Of a DNA stretch of 64,000 bases, positions 8,091 to 14,874 are shown piece by piece (positions within the stretch are counted from its first letter, which is position 1; every line of letters starts with the position of its first letter). Source of the stretch: JBBDMX01 sp040878035 (GTDB lineage Bacteria > Planctomycetota > Phycisphaerae > Phycisphaerales > Phycisphaeraceae); NCBI GenBank assembly GCA_040878035.1, contig JBBDMX010000053.1, forward strand, positions 1-64,000, given 5' to 3'. Below the pieces are notes generated by a model, which saw only the letters and a list, made by a program, of their open reading frames with translations, was not told the DNA's origin and did no database searches. The position numbers were made by a program, and so were the translations under genes.

Positions 8091-8699
8091 ATGAAACAGA
8101 ACCTTGTGGACATCGACGGCTTTCTTCACAGTTCCCACGGATTGCGATTTGGTGGGGTGGACAGTTCCGACTTCCTGCGAGACACCGAAGTCATCGAGTC
8201 CATGCGCCCTGGTGTTCGTCGATGGATTGTCGCTGACGCCAACGCACTCTATTTCGCATCGCATCGCATCGCTGAAGCAGCATTTCTCCTTGTTTACCTG
8301 CTCACGGGCCGTGTTTGGCTGTCAGTCCTTACGTCTATTGCTGTGATTACTCTTGAGCTGTTCCGCTTGTTCATTTTCGGTTCTGCAATGGTGTTCTTGC
8401 CCGCAAAACTGTCCATGCTGCTGCGTCTAACTTTAATGCCCCTAACTGTGGTCTTAGCGGTCCTCTATTGGAATTCGGATAGAGGACTGGCCATATTCCT
8501 CCTATGCTTTGCTGTTCTGCAAGGTTGGTTTTCGATTGGATCATCAATACTGCTAACTGCTGTACGTGTCTGCCTTGCCCGCGTGTTCCGCCGAGCCTTT
8601 ATGCATCGATATGGCCCGATTTTCTTTGACCTTCGCGTGCTCTGTCTTAGCTTCGCTATGGAGAGCCATATGCGATCAGTAGAACATTACGGTCGGTGA
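8091..8699 (+). CDS. Hypothetical membrane protein
   Basis: A 202-residue protein of unknown function with about four hydrophobic helices in its second half (AFLLVYLLTGRVWLSVLTSI, FRLFIFGSAMVFL, LMPLTVVLAVLYW, LAIFLLCFAVLQGW) after a soluble N-terminal 60 residues. It ends in a basic, cytoplasmic-looking tail. Codon use is less G+C-biased than in most of the window, matching the preceding gene, so the two may have arrived together. No family recognised. Confidence 0.6.
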   Translation: MKQNLVDIDGFLHSSHGLRFGGVDSSDFLRDTEVIESMRPGVRRWIVADANALYFASHRIAEAAFLLVYLLTGRVWLSVLTSIAVITLELFRLFIFGSAMVFLPAKLSMLLRLTLMPLTVVLAVLYWNSDRGLAIFLLCFAVLQGWFSIGSSILLTAVRVCLARVFRRAFMHRYGPIFFDLRVLCLSFAMESHMRSVEHYGR

Positions 8700-8710
8700 A
8701 CCAGTGCGTG

Positions 8711-9010
8711 TTACGCGGCACGGACCGCCTCCGCCAAGATGCGTTCGCGCAAGGCCGGGTGTAATGCCTCGCGTTCGACGAGGTCTACTGGCCGTCCCAG
8801 CAGTTGCTCCAGACGCTCCTTGAGGCGAAGGTACGCGAACATGCCGAAGGGATGTCGCTGGTGGTCGATCTCGACCAGGACGTCCACGTCGCTGTCGCTA
8901 CGATTCTCCCCGCGCGCCAGCGAGCCGAAAAGGGCGATGGATTTGACGCCCATGCCGGTTAACTCTTCGGCATGTGCCGGGAAGATGTGCAGGGCTGCCT
9001 CGCGGGTCAT
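8711..9010 (-). CDS. MNT-type nucleotidyltransferase
   Basis: A 99-residue minimal nucleotidyltransferase. The polymerase-beta-fold signature GSLARGENRSDSDVDVLVE gives the G-S...D-x-D catalytic motif. Such MNT proteins are usually antitoxins that AMPylate or otherwise modify a HEPN toxin; no HEPN gene is adjacent. The gene lies 23 nt downstream of another small minus-strand gene (9034-9249), a probable two-gene unit. No Shine-Dalgarno; TATAAT (complement of 9020-9025) is 9 nt from the ATG. Confidence 0.88.
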   Translation of the reverse strand: MTREAALHIFPAHAEELTGMGVKSIALFGSLARGENRSDSDVDVLVEIDHQRHPFGMFAYLRLKERLEQLLGRPVDLVEREALHPALRERILAEAVRAA

Positions 9011-9019
9011 GGCACTGGA

Positions 9020-9025
9020 ATTATA
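9020..9025 (-). promoter_or_regulatory. TATAAT box before the MNT gene
   Basis: A perfect -10 hexamer located 9 nt upstream of the ATG at 9010, in the 23-nt gap after the preceding gene, consistent with a second, leaderless promoter for the MNT gene. Confidence 0.4.
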
Positions 9026-9033
9026 TCGTGTGC

Positions 9034-9249
9034 CTATTGCTTGGCCTCGCGCATGATTTGGGCGGGGGTCATCGCCTTGCACTTCCCGGCGGCGAATTCG
9101 CGGCGGGATTGGGCGACGGCGGCGATGAGCCGCTGCCGCCCGCGCTCCGCCAGGCGGCGATTGAGAATATCCACCAGTTCCGCCTGTGCTTCGTCGTCCA
9201 GTTGCTCGGCGGATTCCAAGACATCGGCGAATGCGGCTTTCTGAGGCAT
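9034..9249 (-). CDS. Small antitoxin-like protein
   Basis: A 71-residue protein beginning MPQKAAFADVLESAEQLDDE and ending MTPAQIMREAKQ, predicted all-helical; this pattern is typical of small planctomycete antitoxin-like proteins. A strong Shine-Dalgarno (GGAGG) precedes ATG 9249 at 5-6 nt. It is followed by the MNT nucleotidyltransferase. Whether the two form a functional toxin-antitoxin unit is inferred only from size and adjacency. Confidence 0.7.
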   Translation of the reverse strand: MPQKAAFADVLESAEQLDDEAQAELVDILNRRLAERGRQRLIAAVAQSRREFAAGKCKAMTPAQIMREAKQ

Positions 9250-9337
9250 AGTGACCTCCGGTCAGGCACATGAATCGTTACGCACGATTATATGTCGGGC
9301 ATCGCGACGAAACGCGCCCTTGTCATCCCTGCGTCCC

Positions 9338-9372
9338 CTCACCCCGGCCCTCTCCCAAAGGGAGAGGGGGCC
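9338..9372. repeat. CCCTCTCCC/GGGAGAGGG palindrome, copy 1
   Basis: A short inverted repeat CCGGCCCTCTCCC-AAA-GGGAGAGGGGGCC just downstream of bioB. Two more copies flank the thiF/nitroreductase junction (46969-47008 and 47090-47137). This repeat type is widespread in many bacterial genomes. Confidence 0.8.
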
Positions 9373-9379
9373 AATCCGC

Positions 9380-10465
9380 TCATCCTACCACCGGCAGGCT
9401 CGCCAGCACGCCGTCGGGCGATGGGGCGGCTTCCGGGGGCGGGGCTTCGTGCTCGACTTCGTCGAAGGTCACAAACGGCACGTCCAGGTCGCGGAGCATC
9501 TGGTGGTCCTGCTCCGGCGAGCGGCCGAAGGTGGTCAGGTAGTTGCCGATCAAGAAGCTCGATCCGCCGGCGAAGAATATCCAGCTTTGCATGTCGCGGA
9601 GGATCTTTTCCCGGCCGCCGGCGATTTTGAGTTCCTTGTCCGGCAGCAGGAACCGATACAACGCGATGATTTTCAGCGCCTCCATGGGCGTCAGGTCGGG
9701 GTGCCGGCCGTACATCGCGGTGCCGGGCATTTGATTCAGGAAATTGATGGGCACCACGTCGGTGCCCAACTCGCGCAGCGCCAGGGCCATGTCGATGCGG
9801 TCGTCCCAGTCGTCGCCCATACCGAAGATGCCGCCGGAGCAGATGGACAGGCCCGCTTCCTTGGCGACTTTGATCGTGCGGAGCCGGTCCTCGTAGGTGT
9901 GCGTGGTGATGACGTTGGCGAAGTTGCGCCGGCTGGTTTCGAGGTTGTGGTTGACGCGCAGGACGCCCATGTCCTTGAGCCGTTTGGCGTGCTCGGGGGT
10001 CAGTTCGCCCAGGGTGGCGCAGGGGCGGATCTTGCCGTTGGCTACCGCGTCCTTGTAGAAGGGCTCCAGCCAATCCAGTTCGCGGTCGGTTGGCCCGCGC
10101 CCGGAATTGACGATGCCGAAGGAATTGGCGCCATTGGCCAGCGCCTGGTCCATGGCGGCGGTCATTTCCTCGGTGGTCAGCTTGCCCGGCGCCACATGCG
10201 TGTCGTGATACTTGGACTGCGTGCAATAGCCGCAGTCCTCCGAGCAGGCGCCGACCTTGGCGGCGACGATGGAGCAGAACTTGACCTGCCGGCCGACAAA
10301 GCGGATGCGGATCTTGTTGGCCCAGTAGAACAGGTCGTAGAGGTCATCGCCGGCGACGCGCGCCAGTTCCCGGGCCTGGTCGCGGTCGAGCAAGCCGCCG
10401 GCGAGCACGTGGCCCGCCAGTTCGGCGATGCGATCGGAGACGGCGTTATCGTTGGGTGCAATCAT
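9380..10465 (-). CDS. bioB: Biotin synthase
   Basis: A 361-residue radical-SAM enzyme inserting sulfur into dethiobiotin, the last step of biotin synthesis. The [4Fe-4S]/SAM motif C-x3-C-x2-C is CSEDCGYC (Cys74, Cys78, Cys81) followed by TQSKYHDT. Further family blocks are GIVNSGRGPT, RVNHNLETS, CSGGIFGMGD and INFLNQMPGTAM. The final 25 residues are acidic and Pro/Ala-rich and look dispensable. No other bio genes are nearby. The start codon abuts a palindromic repeat (10466-10582), so its leader is the repeat. Confidence 0.96.
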   Translation of the reverse strand: MIAPNDNAVSDRIAELAGHVLAGGLLDRDQARELARVAGDDLYDLFYWANKIRIRFVGRQVKFCSIVAAKVGACSEDCGYCTQSKYHDTHVAPGKLTTEEMTAAMDQALANGANSFGIVNSGRGPTDRELDWLEPFYKDAVANGKIRPCATLGELTPEHAKRLKDMGVLRVNHNLETSRRNFANVITTHTYEDRLRTIKVAKEAGLSICSGGIFGMGDDWDDRIDMALALRELGTDVVPINFLNQMPGTAMYGRHPDLTPMEALKIIALYRFLLPDKELKIAGGREKILRDMQSWIFFAGGSSFLIGNYLTTFGRSPEQDHQMLRDLDVPFVTFDEVEHEAPPPEAAPSPDGVLASLPVVG

Positions 10466-10582
10466 GCTGAATTTCTGATTTCTAATTTATAGTGGTAGTA
10501 ACATGATAACCGCCGTGCGCTTCACAGCGGTACGGGAAGCCTGAAATCTGAAGAAATCAGAAATCAGAATTCGGAAATCAGC
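10466..10582. repeat. Palindromic repeat family B, copy 1
   Basis: Inverted repeat built from AATTTCTGATTTC (arm 10466-10488) and GAAATCAGAAATCAG (arm about 10543-10582), directly upstream of bioB and downstream of the small gene at 10589. Its arm units are close relatives of the CCGAAATC units at 7118-7147 and 60930-61009. Confidence 0.8.
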
Positions 10583-10588
10583 AATTCC

Positions 10589-10927
10589 TTACCGAGGCCG
10601 GGCGCCGCCGCCGGGAGCGCCGCCGGGAGCGCCGGCGCCGGGCAATGCGGCAAAGATCTGGCCCAGGTCTGCCGCCCGCGACAGGTTCAGTCGGCCGCGG
10701 GCGCCGCGCAGATCGGTGGTGTAGATCAGCAGCTTGTCACCGACAACGATGAACAGCGCTTCTTCACCCTGTCGGGTGGAGGCGGTCATGAGCGAGTAGT
10801 TGTCGCGGGCGATCACCATGGCCGCTTCGGCCGCCGGCACGTGACTGTTGATCTGGACGAGCAGCAGTCCGGCCAACACGGCCGCTGAGGCGAGCAAAGC
10901 GTAACAGGCCAGTTGAATTCGAGTCAT
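10589..10927 (-). CDS. Small exported or anchored protein, paralogue 1
   Basis: A 112-residue protein: a short basic N-terminus, one hydrophobic segment (LACYALLASAAVLAGLLLV), then an extracytoplasmic domain of about 70 residues containing YSLMTASTRQGEEALFIVVG and IYTTDLRGARGRLN, ending in a Gly/Pro tail. ATG 10927 is chosen because GGGAG lies 6 nt upstream and the protein starts with a signal-anchor. The neighbour at 11028-11333 shares size, topology and the TDL-(K/R)-(S/G)-AR motif, so the two are tandem paralogues in one probable operon. Function unknown. Confidence 0.75.
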   Translation of the reverse strand: MTRIQLACYALLASAAVLAGLLLVQINSHVPAAEAAMVIARDNYSLMTASTRQGEEALFIVVGDKLLIYTTDLRGARGRLNLSRAADLGQIFAALPGAGAPGGAPGGGARPR

Positions 10928-10984
10928 GGTTGCACTCCCTGGTGCTTGGATGGTGGGGTGAGGAACAAACCAACGCTGGAGCGA

Positions 10985-11031
10985 CGCGGGGGGGGCCGGG
11001 GGCCGGGTCCGGGGTCCGGGGGCCGGGTTAG
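10985..11031. repeat. GGGGCCGGG/TCCGGGG tandem repeat
   Basis: A run of imperfect 7-10 nt units (GGGGGCCGGG, TCCGGGG) between the two small anchored-protein genes. No coding function is seen. Confidence 0.6.
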
Positions 11032-11333
11032 CGCCCGCCAGGGCCCGCGACTGACTGAACATCCGTTGCCAGGTCGCGGAAATCCAAGGTGGTCAGCTCG
11101 TTGTTGCTGCTGTTAAAGATCATGGCGACGACCCGGGCGCTCTTGAGGTCGGTGATATAAACCACCGCCTGGTTCTGCCGGCCGGTCACCTCGCCGGCGA
11201 TCATGAGGAACGGCCCCGGTCCGCCGCCCAATTGCGCCTGCGCCGGCTGGGCGCCGGTGAACGTCACCACAAGCAGCGCCAAGAGCAGCACGACGTTCAG
11301 TGCGATCAGGGCGCCTAACGATTGTTTGTTCAT
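11028..11333 (-). CDS. Small exported or anchored protein, paralogue 2
   Basis: A 101-residue protein with a signal-anchor (ALIALNVVLLLALLVVTF) followed by AQPAQAQ, which could be a signal peptidase site, and a soluble domain with GQ/AVVYITDLKSARVVAMIF. It shares the TDL-(K/R)-(S/G)-AR motif and topology with the next gene in the unit (10589-10927). The Shine-Dalgarno AAGGAG is well placed before ATG 11333. Function unknown; small paired planctomycete exported proteins of this kind are not characterised as far as I know. Confidence 0.75.
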   Translation of the reverse strand: MNKQSLGALIALNVVLLLALLVVTFTGAQPAQAQLGGGPGPFLMIAGEVTGRQNQAVVYITDLKSARVVAMIFNSSNNELTTLDFRDLATDVQSVAGPGGR

Positions 11334-11354
11334 GGCCGAACTCCTTGTAGGTAA

Positions 11355-11443
11355 ATCAGAAAAGCAGGAAAAAAAGAAAATCACCTGCACGCGGCAGTCG
11401 GGTTCTTCATTTTCTGCATTTTCTGCGTTTTCTGCGTTTTCTT
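11355..11443. repeat. Palindromic repeat family C, copy 1
   Basis: Inverted arms 11355-11381 (CAGAAAAGCAGGAAAA units) and 11409-11443 (ATTTTCTGCG units, 9-nt period). It lies between two minus-strand genes. The same units recur at 30706-30861. Confidence 0.8.
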
Positions 11444-11447
11444 CCGC

Positions 11448-11612
11448 TTAATCGCGGTGGGTGCGGCGGGAGGTCATGAGGCTGGCCAGGGCCGCCCCGG
11501 CGACGAGCACCAGGGCGATGACATAGCCCACCCACATGGGACGGCCGGCAGTGCGGGAAAGTTCCGCCAACACCGGCAACGCGCCCCAGGCCATCGTGGT
11601 CATGATGAGCAT
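11448..11612 (-). CDS. Small membrane protein, 54 residues
   Basis: A short frame not captured by length cut-offs: it begins MLIMTTMAWGALPVLAELSR and continues into one clear transmembrane helix (VGYVIALVLVAGAALASLM) with a basic tail SRRTHRD. Third codon positions are strongly G/C, as in real genes here. It is convergent with nothing and lies just upstream of the family C repeat and the small anchored paralogues, so it may be the first gene of that unit. No clear Shine-Dalgarno was seen. Function unknown. Confidence 0.45.
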   Translation of the reverse strand: MLIMTTMAWGALPVLAELSRTAGRPMWVGYVIALVLVAGAALASLMTSRRTHRD

Positions 11613-11639
11613 GCCGTTATCATAACCCCGTTTGGGTAA

Positions 11640-11725
11640 TTTGGCGATATCGTGATCTGGCGATCTGGCAAATCAGCGTACGGCCAGGGTAAAGACGCGC
11701 CGCCAAATCACCAGACCGCCAGACA
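11640..11725. repeat. Palindromic repeat family D
   Basis: Inverted arms built from TTTGGCGAT and TGATCTGGCGATCTGGC (11640-11670) against GCCAAATCACCAGACCGCCAG (11702-11722 region). It occupies the gap before plsY. Confidence 0.65.
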
Positions 11726-11726
11726 C

Positions 11727-11732
11727 TAAGAT
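11727..11732 (+). promoter_or_regulatory. TAAGAT box before plsY
   Basis: A -10-like hexamer ending 6 nt before the ATG at 11739 with no Shine-Dalgarno between; fits a leaderless start. Confidence 0.3.
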
Positions 11733-11738
11733 GTCCCC

Positions 11739-12395
11739 ATGCAATTCTGGCTGTTGTGGACGGTTGTGGGGTATTGGTGCGGCTCGTTGCCGTTTGGGTA
11801 TTTGATTGCCCGGTTGCGCGGCGTGGATATCCGCGAGCACGGCAGCGGCAACGTCGGGGCGACCAACGTCGGCCGGGTGCTGGGACGCAAGTGGGGGGCC
11901 CTGTGCTTCATTCTCGACGTGCTCAAGGGCCTGCTGCCCGTGCTGATCGCCGGCATCGTGCTGGGCTATGCCAATCGCGGCGATCTGGCCCGGCCCGAAG
12001 CGTGGCGCTGGTTGGCGGTGGCGCTGGCGGCGGTGCTGGGGCATATGTTCCCGGTGTGGCTGGGCTTTCGCGGCGGCAAGGGCGTGGCCACCGGGCTGGG
12101 CGTGCTGCTGGGACTGTGGCCCATCATGACCCTGCCGGGCGTCGCCGCGGGACTCACCTGGCTGCTGCTGGCGAGCATGTATCGCTATGTGAGCCTGGCG
12201 AGCATCGCCGCGGCGATGGCGCTGCCGGCGTACCTCTACATTGAGGCTGTCGCCCTGGGCCTGTCCTTTGCCGAACTAGGGCCGTTTTTCATCATCGCCA
12301 GCCTGATGGCGCTGCTGGTGGTGGTGCGGCATCGCAGCAATATAGTGCGGCTGTACCGCGGGACCGAGTCGATGTTGGGCTCACAGCGAACCTGA
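11739..12395 (+). CDS. plsY: Acyl-phosphate:glycerol-3-phosphate acyltransferase
   Basis: A 218-residue polytopic inner-membrane enzyme transferring acyl groups from acyl-phosphate to glycerol 3-phosphate, the first acylation in phospholipid synthesis. Family motifs are visible: GSLPFGYLIAR and HGSGNVGATNVGRVLG (glycerol-phosphate and acyl-phosphate binding loops) and GFRGGKGVATGLGVLLG. Five or six hydrophobic helices fit the family. The gene is preceded by a palindromic repeat and has no Shine-Dalgarno. Its first 15 coding-region bases, counted with two preceding C residues, match the start of the glycosyltransferase gene at 14875. Confidence 0.94.
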   Translation: MQFWLLWTVVGYWCGSLPFGYLIARLRGVDIREHGSGNVGATNVGRVLGRKWGALCFILDVLKGLLPVLIAGIVLGYANRGDLARPEAWRWLAVALAAVLGHMFPVWLGFRGGKGVATGLGVLLGLWPIMTLPGVAAGLTWLLLASMYRYVSLASIAAAMALPAYLYIEAVALGLSFAELGPFFIIASLMALLVVVRHRSNIVRLYRGTESMLGSQRT

Positions 12396-12407
12396 CAGGT
12401 GAGTGAG

Positions 12408-12490
12408 ATTCAGAGCTGCGCGGCGTAAGCCCGCGGAAGGACGGGNNNNNNNNNNCCCCCCCCCCCCCCCCCCGCGGCTCTGACTGACCC
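12408..12490. repeat. Palindromic repeat family E, copy 1, interrupted by a gap
   Basis: Left arm CAGAGCTGCGCGGCGTAAGC (from 12411) and right-end GCGGCTCTG (12474-12482) match the intact copy at 29155-29222, with an additional outer pair GTGAGTGAGAT/ATCTCACTC. The centre is replaced by ten N and a run of 18 C, so the hairpin was not assembled. Confidence 0.8.
12446..12455. other. Assembly gap of 10 N followed by poly-C
   Basis: Ten unknown bases followed by 18 consecutive C (12456-12473). It sits at the predicted loop and right arm of a strong palindrome, so it is probably an assembly or sequencing artefact. Confidence 0.95.
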
Positions 12491-12493
12491 ATC

Positions 12494-12967
12494 TCACTCC
12501 TCATCGCGCTCGTACAGGTAGCTCACCGCCGTGGACAGGCCGAAGATCAGCGCAAAGAGCGCGGCGAAGACCAGGACCTTGGGTTTGTTGAGGATGGCGA
12601 AGATGCCGCCGCAGATGAGGATGCACGCCAGCACCGACGCCAGCAGAATGGTGCGGATGCGGCGCAGCACCCATTCCAGATGCCGCTGGTGGCTGGCGGT
12701 GTCGTAGATTCCCTTGCGGGCCGGGACGTCGTATTCCTGCCCGCACTCGGGACAGCGGCCGACCGGCTCCAGACCTGTCAGGTCGTAGCCACACTTGCCG
12801 CACTGCTTGTCGATGAGCCGGACCACGCGCCTCAGGATAGCGGTTAAATAACGAATGAGAAATCTGATCAACCACCAAGACACCAAGGACACCAAGAAGA
12901 GAGATTGAACACGAAGGCACGAAGACACGAAGAAGAATTGCCAACTCGTTTCTGGTTTTGATTCCAA
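12494..12967 (-). CDS. Zinc-ribbon membrane protein
   Basis: A planctomycete-type protein: a rubredoxin-like zinc ribbon CGKCGYDLTGLEPVGRCPEC (two CxxC pairs) followed by a linker and two transmembrane helices (TILLASVLACILICGGIFAI and VLVFAALFALIFGLSTA) and an acidic C-terminus. Function unknown. The listed start (ATG 12967) gives 157 residues, but the first 30 or so (including SSCLRVQSLFLVSLVSWW) are translated from the left half of the palindromic repeat at 12870-13049. The family region only begins around RRVVRLIDKQCG. A TTG at about 12872-12870 or GTG further down could be the ancestral start. Confidence 0.75.
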   Translation of the reverse strand: MESKPETSWQFFFVSSCLRVQSLFLVSLVSWWLIRFLIRYLTAILRRVVRLIDKQCGKCGYDLTGLEPVGRCPECGQEYDVPARKGIYDTASHQRHLEWVLRRIRTILLASVLACILICGGIFAILNKPKVLVFAALFALIFGLSTAVSYLYERDEE

Positions 12968-13049
12968 TTGTCTTCTTCGTGTCTTCGTGCCTTCGTGTTC
13001 ACTATTCCGGCTCTTCCCTCTTCTTGGTGATCTTGGTGTCTTGGTGGTT
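12870..13049. repeat. Palindromic repeat family A, copy 2
   Basis: Outer arms 12870-12899 and 13021-13049 (ACACCAAGG/CTTGGTGTC units) enclose inner arms 12907-12940 and 12965-13000 (CACGAAG/CTTCGTG units). It has the same nested order as 3422-3599. Its left half is translated as the N-terminus of the minus-strand zinc-ribbon gene. Confidence 0.9.
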
Positions 13050-13163
13050 CAACCCGGGTTTTCGAGGCATCGCATTTTGTCATTCGTCATCTATCACGCT
13101 CTCCGCGTCACGTTCCGCCACTTGCGATTACAATCCCCTTCCCCCGAATCCCCGGAGTAGCCG

Positions 13164-14828
13164 ATGTCCGCCAAGATAAAGCCTGCCGTGTTGATTGTCC
13201 GCGATGGTTGGGGGCGCAACCCGCATCCCGAGCATGACGCGTTCAATGCCGTGAAGCTCGCCGCCACGCCGCGTTGCGATGCGCTGTTGCGTGAGTACCC
13301 CTGGACGCTGATTCATACCAGCGGCGAGAACGTGGGCCTGCCCGACGGGACCATGGGTAACAGCGAGGTCGGGCACCAGAACCTGGGCGCCGGACGCATC
13401 GTGTACCAGGACTCGGTGGCCATCACCGTCGCCATCCGAAACGGCGAGTTCTTCAGCAATCACGCGCTGTGCGACGCGGTGGAGAACGCCAAGCGCCACG
13501 GCCATGCGGTGCACCTGATGGGGATCGGCTCGGATGTCGGCGTGCACGGGCTGCTGGGCCATCTCTATGGCTGCCTGGAGCTGTGCAAGCGGCGCGGCAT
13601 GCCGGCGGACAAGGTGTTCATCCACCTCTTCACCGACGGGCGCGACAGCGGGCCCTACACCGGCAAGGACTTCCTGGCGGCGATCGAGGCCAAGACCAAG
13701 GAGATCGGCGTCGGCCGCATCGTCAGCGTCCTGGGCCGGTACTACGCCATGGACCGCGACAACCGCTGGGAACGTGTCAAGCAGGCGTACGACCTGCTGA
13801 CGGGGCGCGGCGAGAGTGCGCCGCGCCAGTTTGCGACGGTGGCGCAGGCCCTGGCGGACTACTACGAGCATCCGATCAACGACAGCCAGAACGGCGACGA
13901 GTTCGTCACGCCACGCGTCATCGGCGCCGATTGGCAAGACTCGCGCGTCAAAGACGGCGACACGATCCTCTTCTACAACTACCGCGGCGATCGGCCCCGC
14001 GAGATCACCCGCGCCTTTGTCCTGCCGGATGACAAGTGGGCCACGGTCAAGCCTTCGCCCGACAGCGGCAAGCACGGCTTTGAGCGTGGCAGGAAGCTGG
14101 ACGTGCATTACGTCACGCTGACCGCCTACGAGACGGAACTGGCGCCCTTTGTACACGTGGCTTTCCCCAAGCCGCCCAAGATGAAGAACATCGCCGGCGA
14201 GTTTCTGGCGCACAAAGGGCTGACGCAGTTCCGCTGCGCCGAGACCGAGAAGTTCCCGCACGTGACCTTCTTCTTCAACGACTATCGCGACGAACCGTTC
14301 CCCGGCGAGAGCCGGGAGATGGCGCAATCGCCCAGGGTGGCGACGTATGACCTCCAGCCGGAGATGAGCGCTCCGCGCATCTGCGAGCTGGTGCTGGCGC
14401 ATGTGAATAGCGCCAGCCCGCCGGACTTCATCCTGGTGAACTTCGCCAACGGCGACATGGTGGGCCACACGGGCAAGCTCGATGCGGCGATCAAAGCGGT
14501 CCAGACGGTGGACGACTGCGTCGGCAGGATCGTCGATGCGACCCTGGCCAAAGGTGGCGTGTTGATCGTCACCGCCGATCACGGTAACGCCGAGCAGATG
14601 TTCGACCCGACGACCAACGCCCCGCACACGGCGCACACGACCTACGACGTGGAGTGCATTCTGGTGGACCCGCGCCTGCGGAACGCCGCCACGGGCAGCC
14701 CCGATCAGCCTTCGTCGCAGTTGCGTAACGACGGGCGCCTGGCGGACGTGTTTCCGACGATCCTGGACCTGCTGGGCCTGGATAAGCCGGCGGAGATGAA
14801 TGGCGCGTCGTTGAAAAGTCAAAAGTAG
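13164..14828 (+). CDS. gpmI: 2,3-bisphosphoglycerate-independent phosphoglycerate mutase
   Basis: A 554-residue cytoplasmic glycolytic enzyme interconverting 3- and 2-phosphoglycerate with two Mn ions. VRDGWGRNP carries the first metal Asp; TMGNSEVGHQNLGAG carries the phosphorylated Ser (Ser67). FTDGRDSGPYTGKDFL, GRYYAMDRDNRWER and NFANGDMVGHTG follow, and VTADHGNAEQM gives the C-terminal metal ligands. CGGAG lies 6 nt before ATG 13164. Length is slightly above the usual 510-530. The C-terminal SLKSQK is encoded by GAAAAGTCAAAAGT, a short repeat also found at the end of the glycosyltransferase gene downstream. Confidence 0.96.
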   Translation: MSAKIKPAVLIVRDGWGRNPHPEHDAFNAVKLAATPRCDALLREYPWTLIHTSGENVGLPDGTMGNSEVGHQNLGAGRIVYQDSVAITVAIRNGEFFSNHALCDAVENAKRHGHAVHLMGIGSDVGVHGLLGHLYGCLELCKRRGMPADKVFIHLFTDGRDSGPYTGKDFLAAIEAKTKEIGVGRIVSVLGRYYAMDRDNRWERVKQAYDLLTGRGESAPRQFATVAQALADYYEHPINDSQNGDEFVTPRVIGADWQDSRVKDGDTILFYNYRGDRPREITRAFVLPDDKWATVKPSPDSGKHGFERGRKLDVHYVTLTAYETELAPFVHVAFPKPPKMKNIAGEFLAHKGLTQFRCAETEKFPHVTFFFNDYRDEPFPGESREMAQSPRVATYDLQPEMSAPRICELVLAHVNSASPPDFILVNFANGDMVGHTGKLDAAIKAVQTVDDCVGRIVDATLAKGGVLIVTADHGNAEQMFDPTTNAPHTAHTTYDVECILVDPRLRNAATGSPDQPSSQLRNDGRLADVFPTILDLLGLDKPAEMNGASLKSQK

Positions 14829-14874
14829 AAGGTACGAAGCGCCGCGGCTTTGCCGCGTTTCTCGCCTCTCACCC

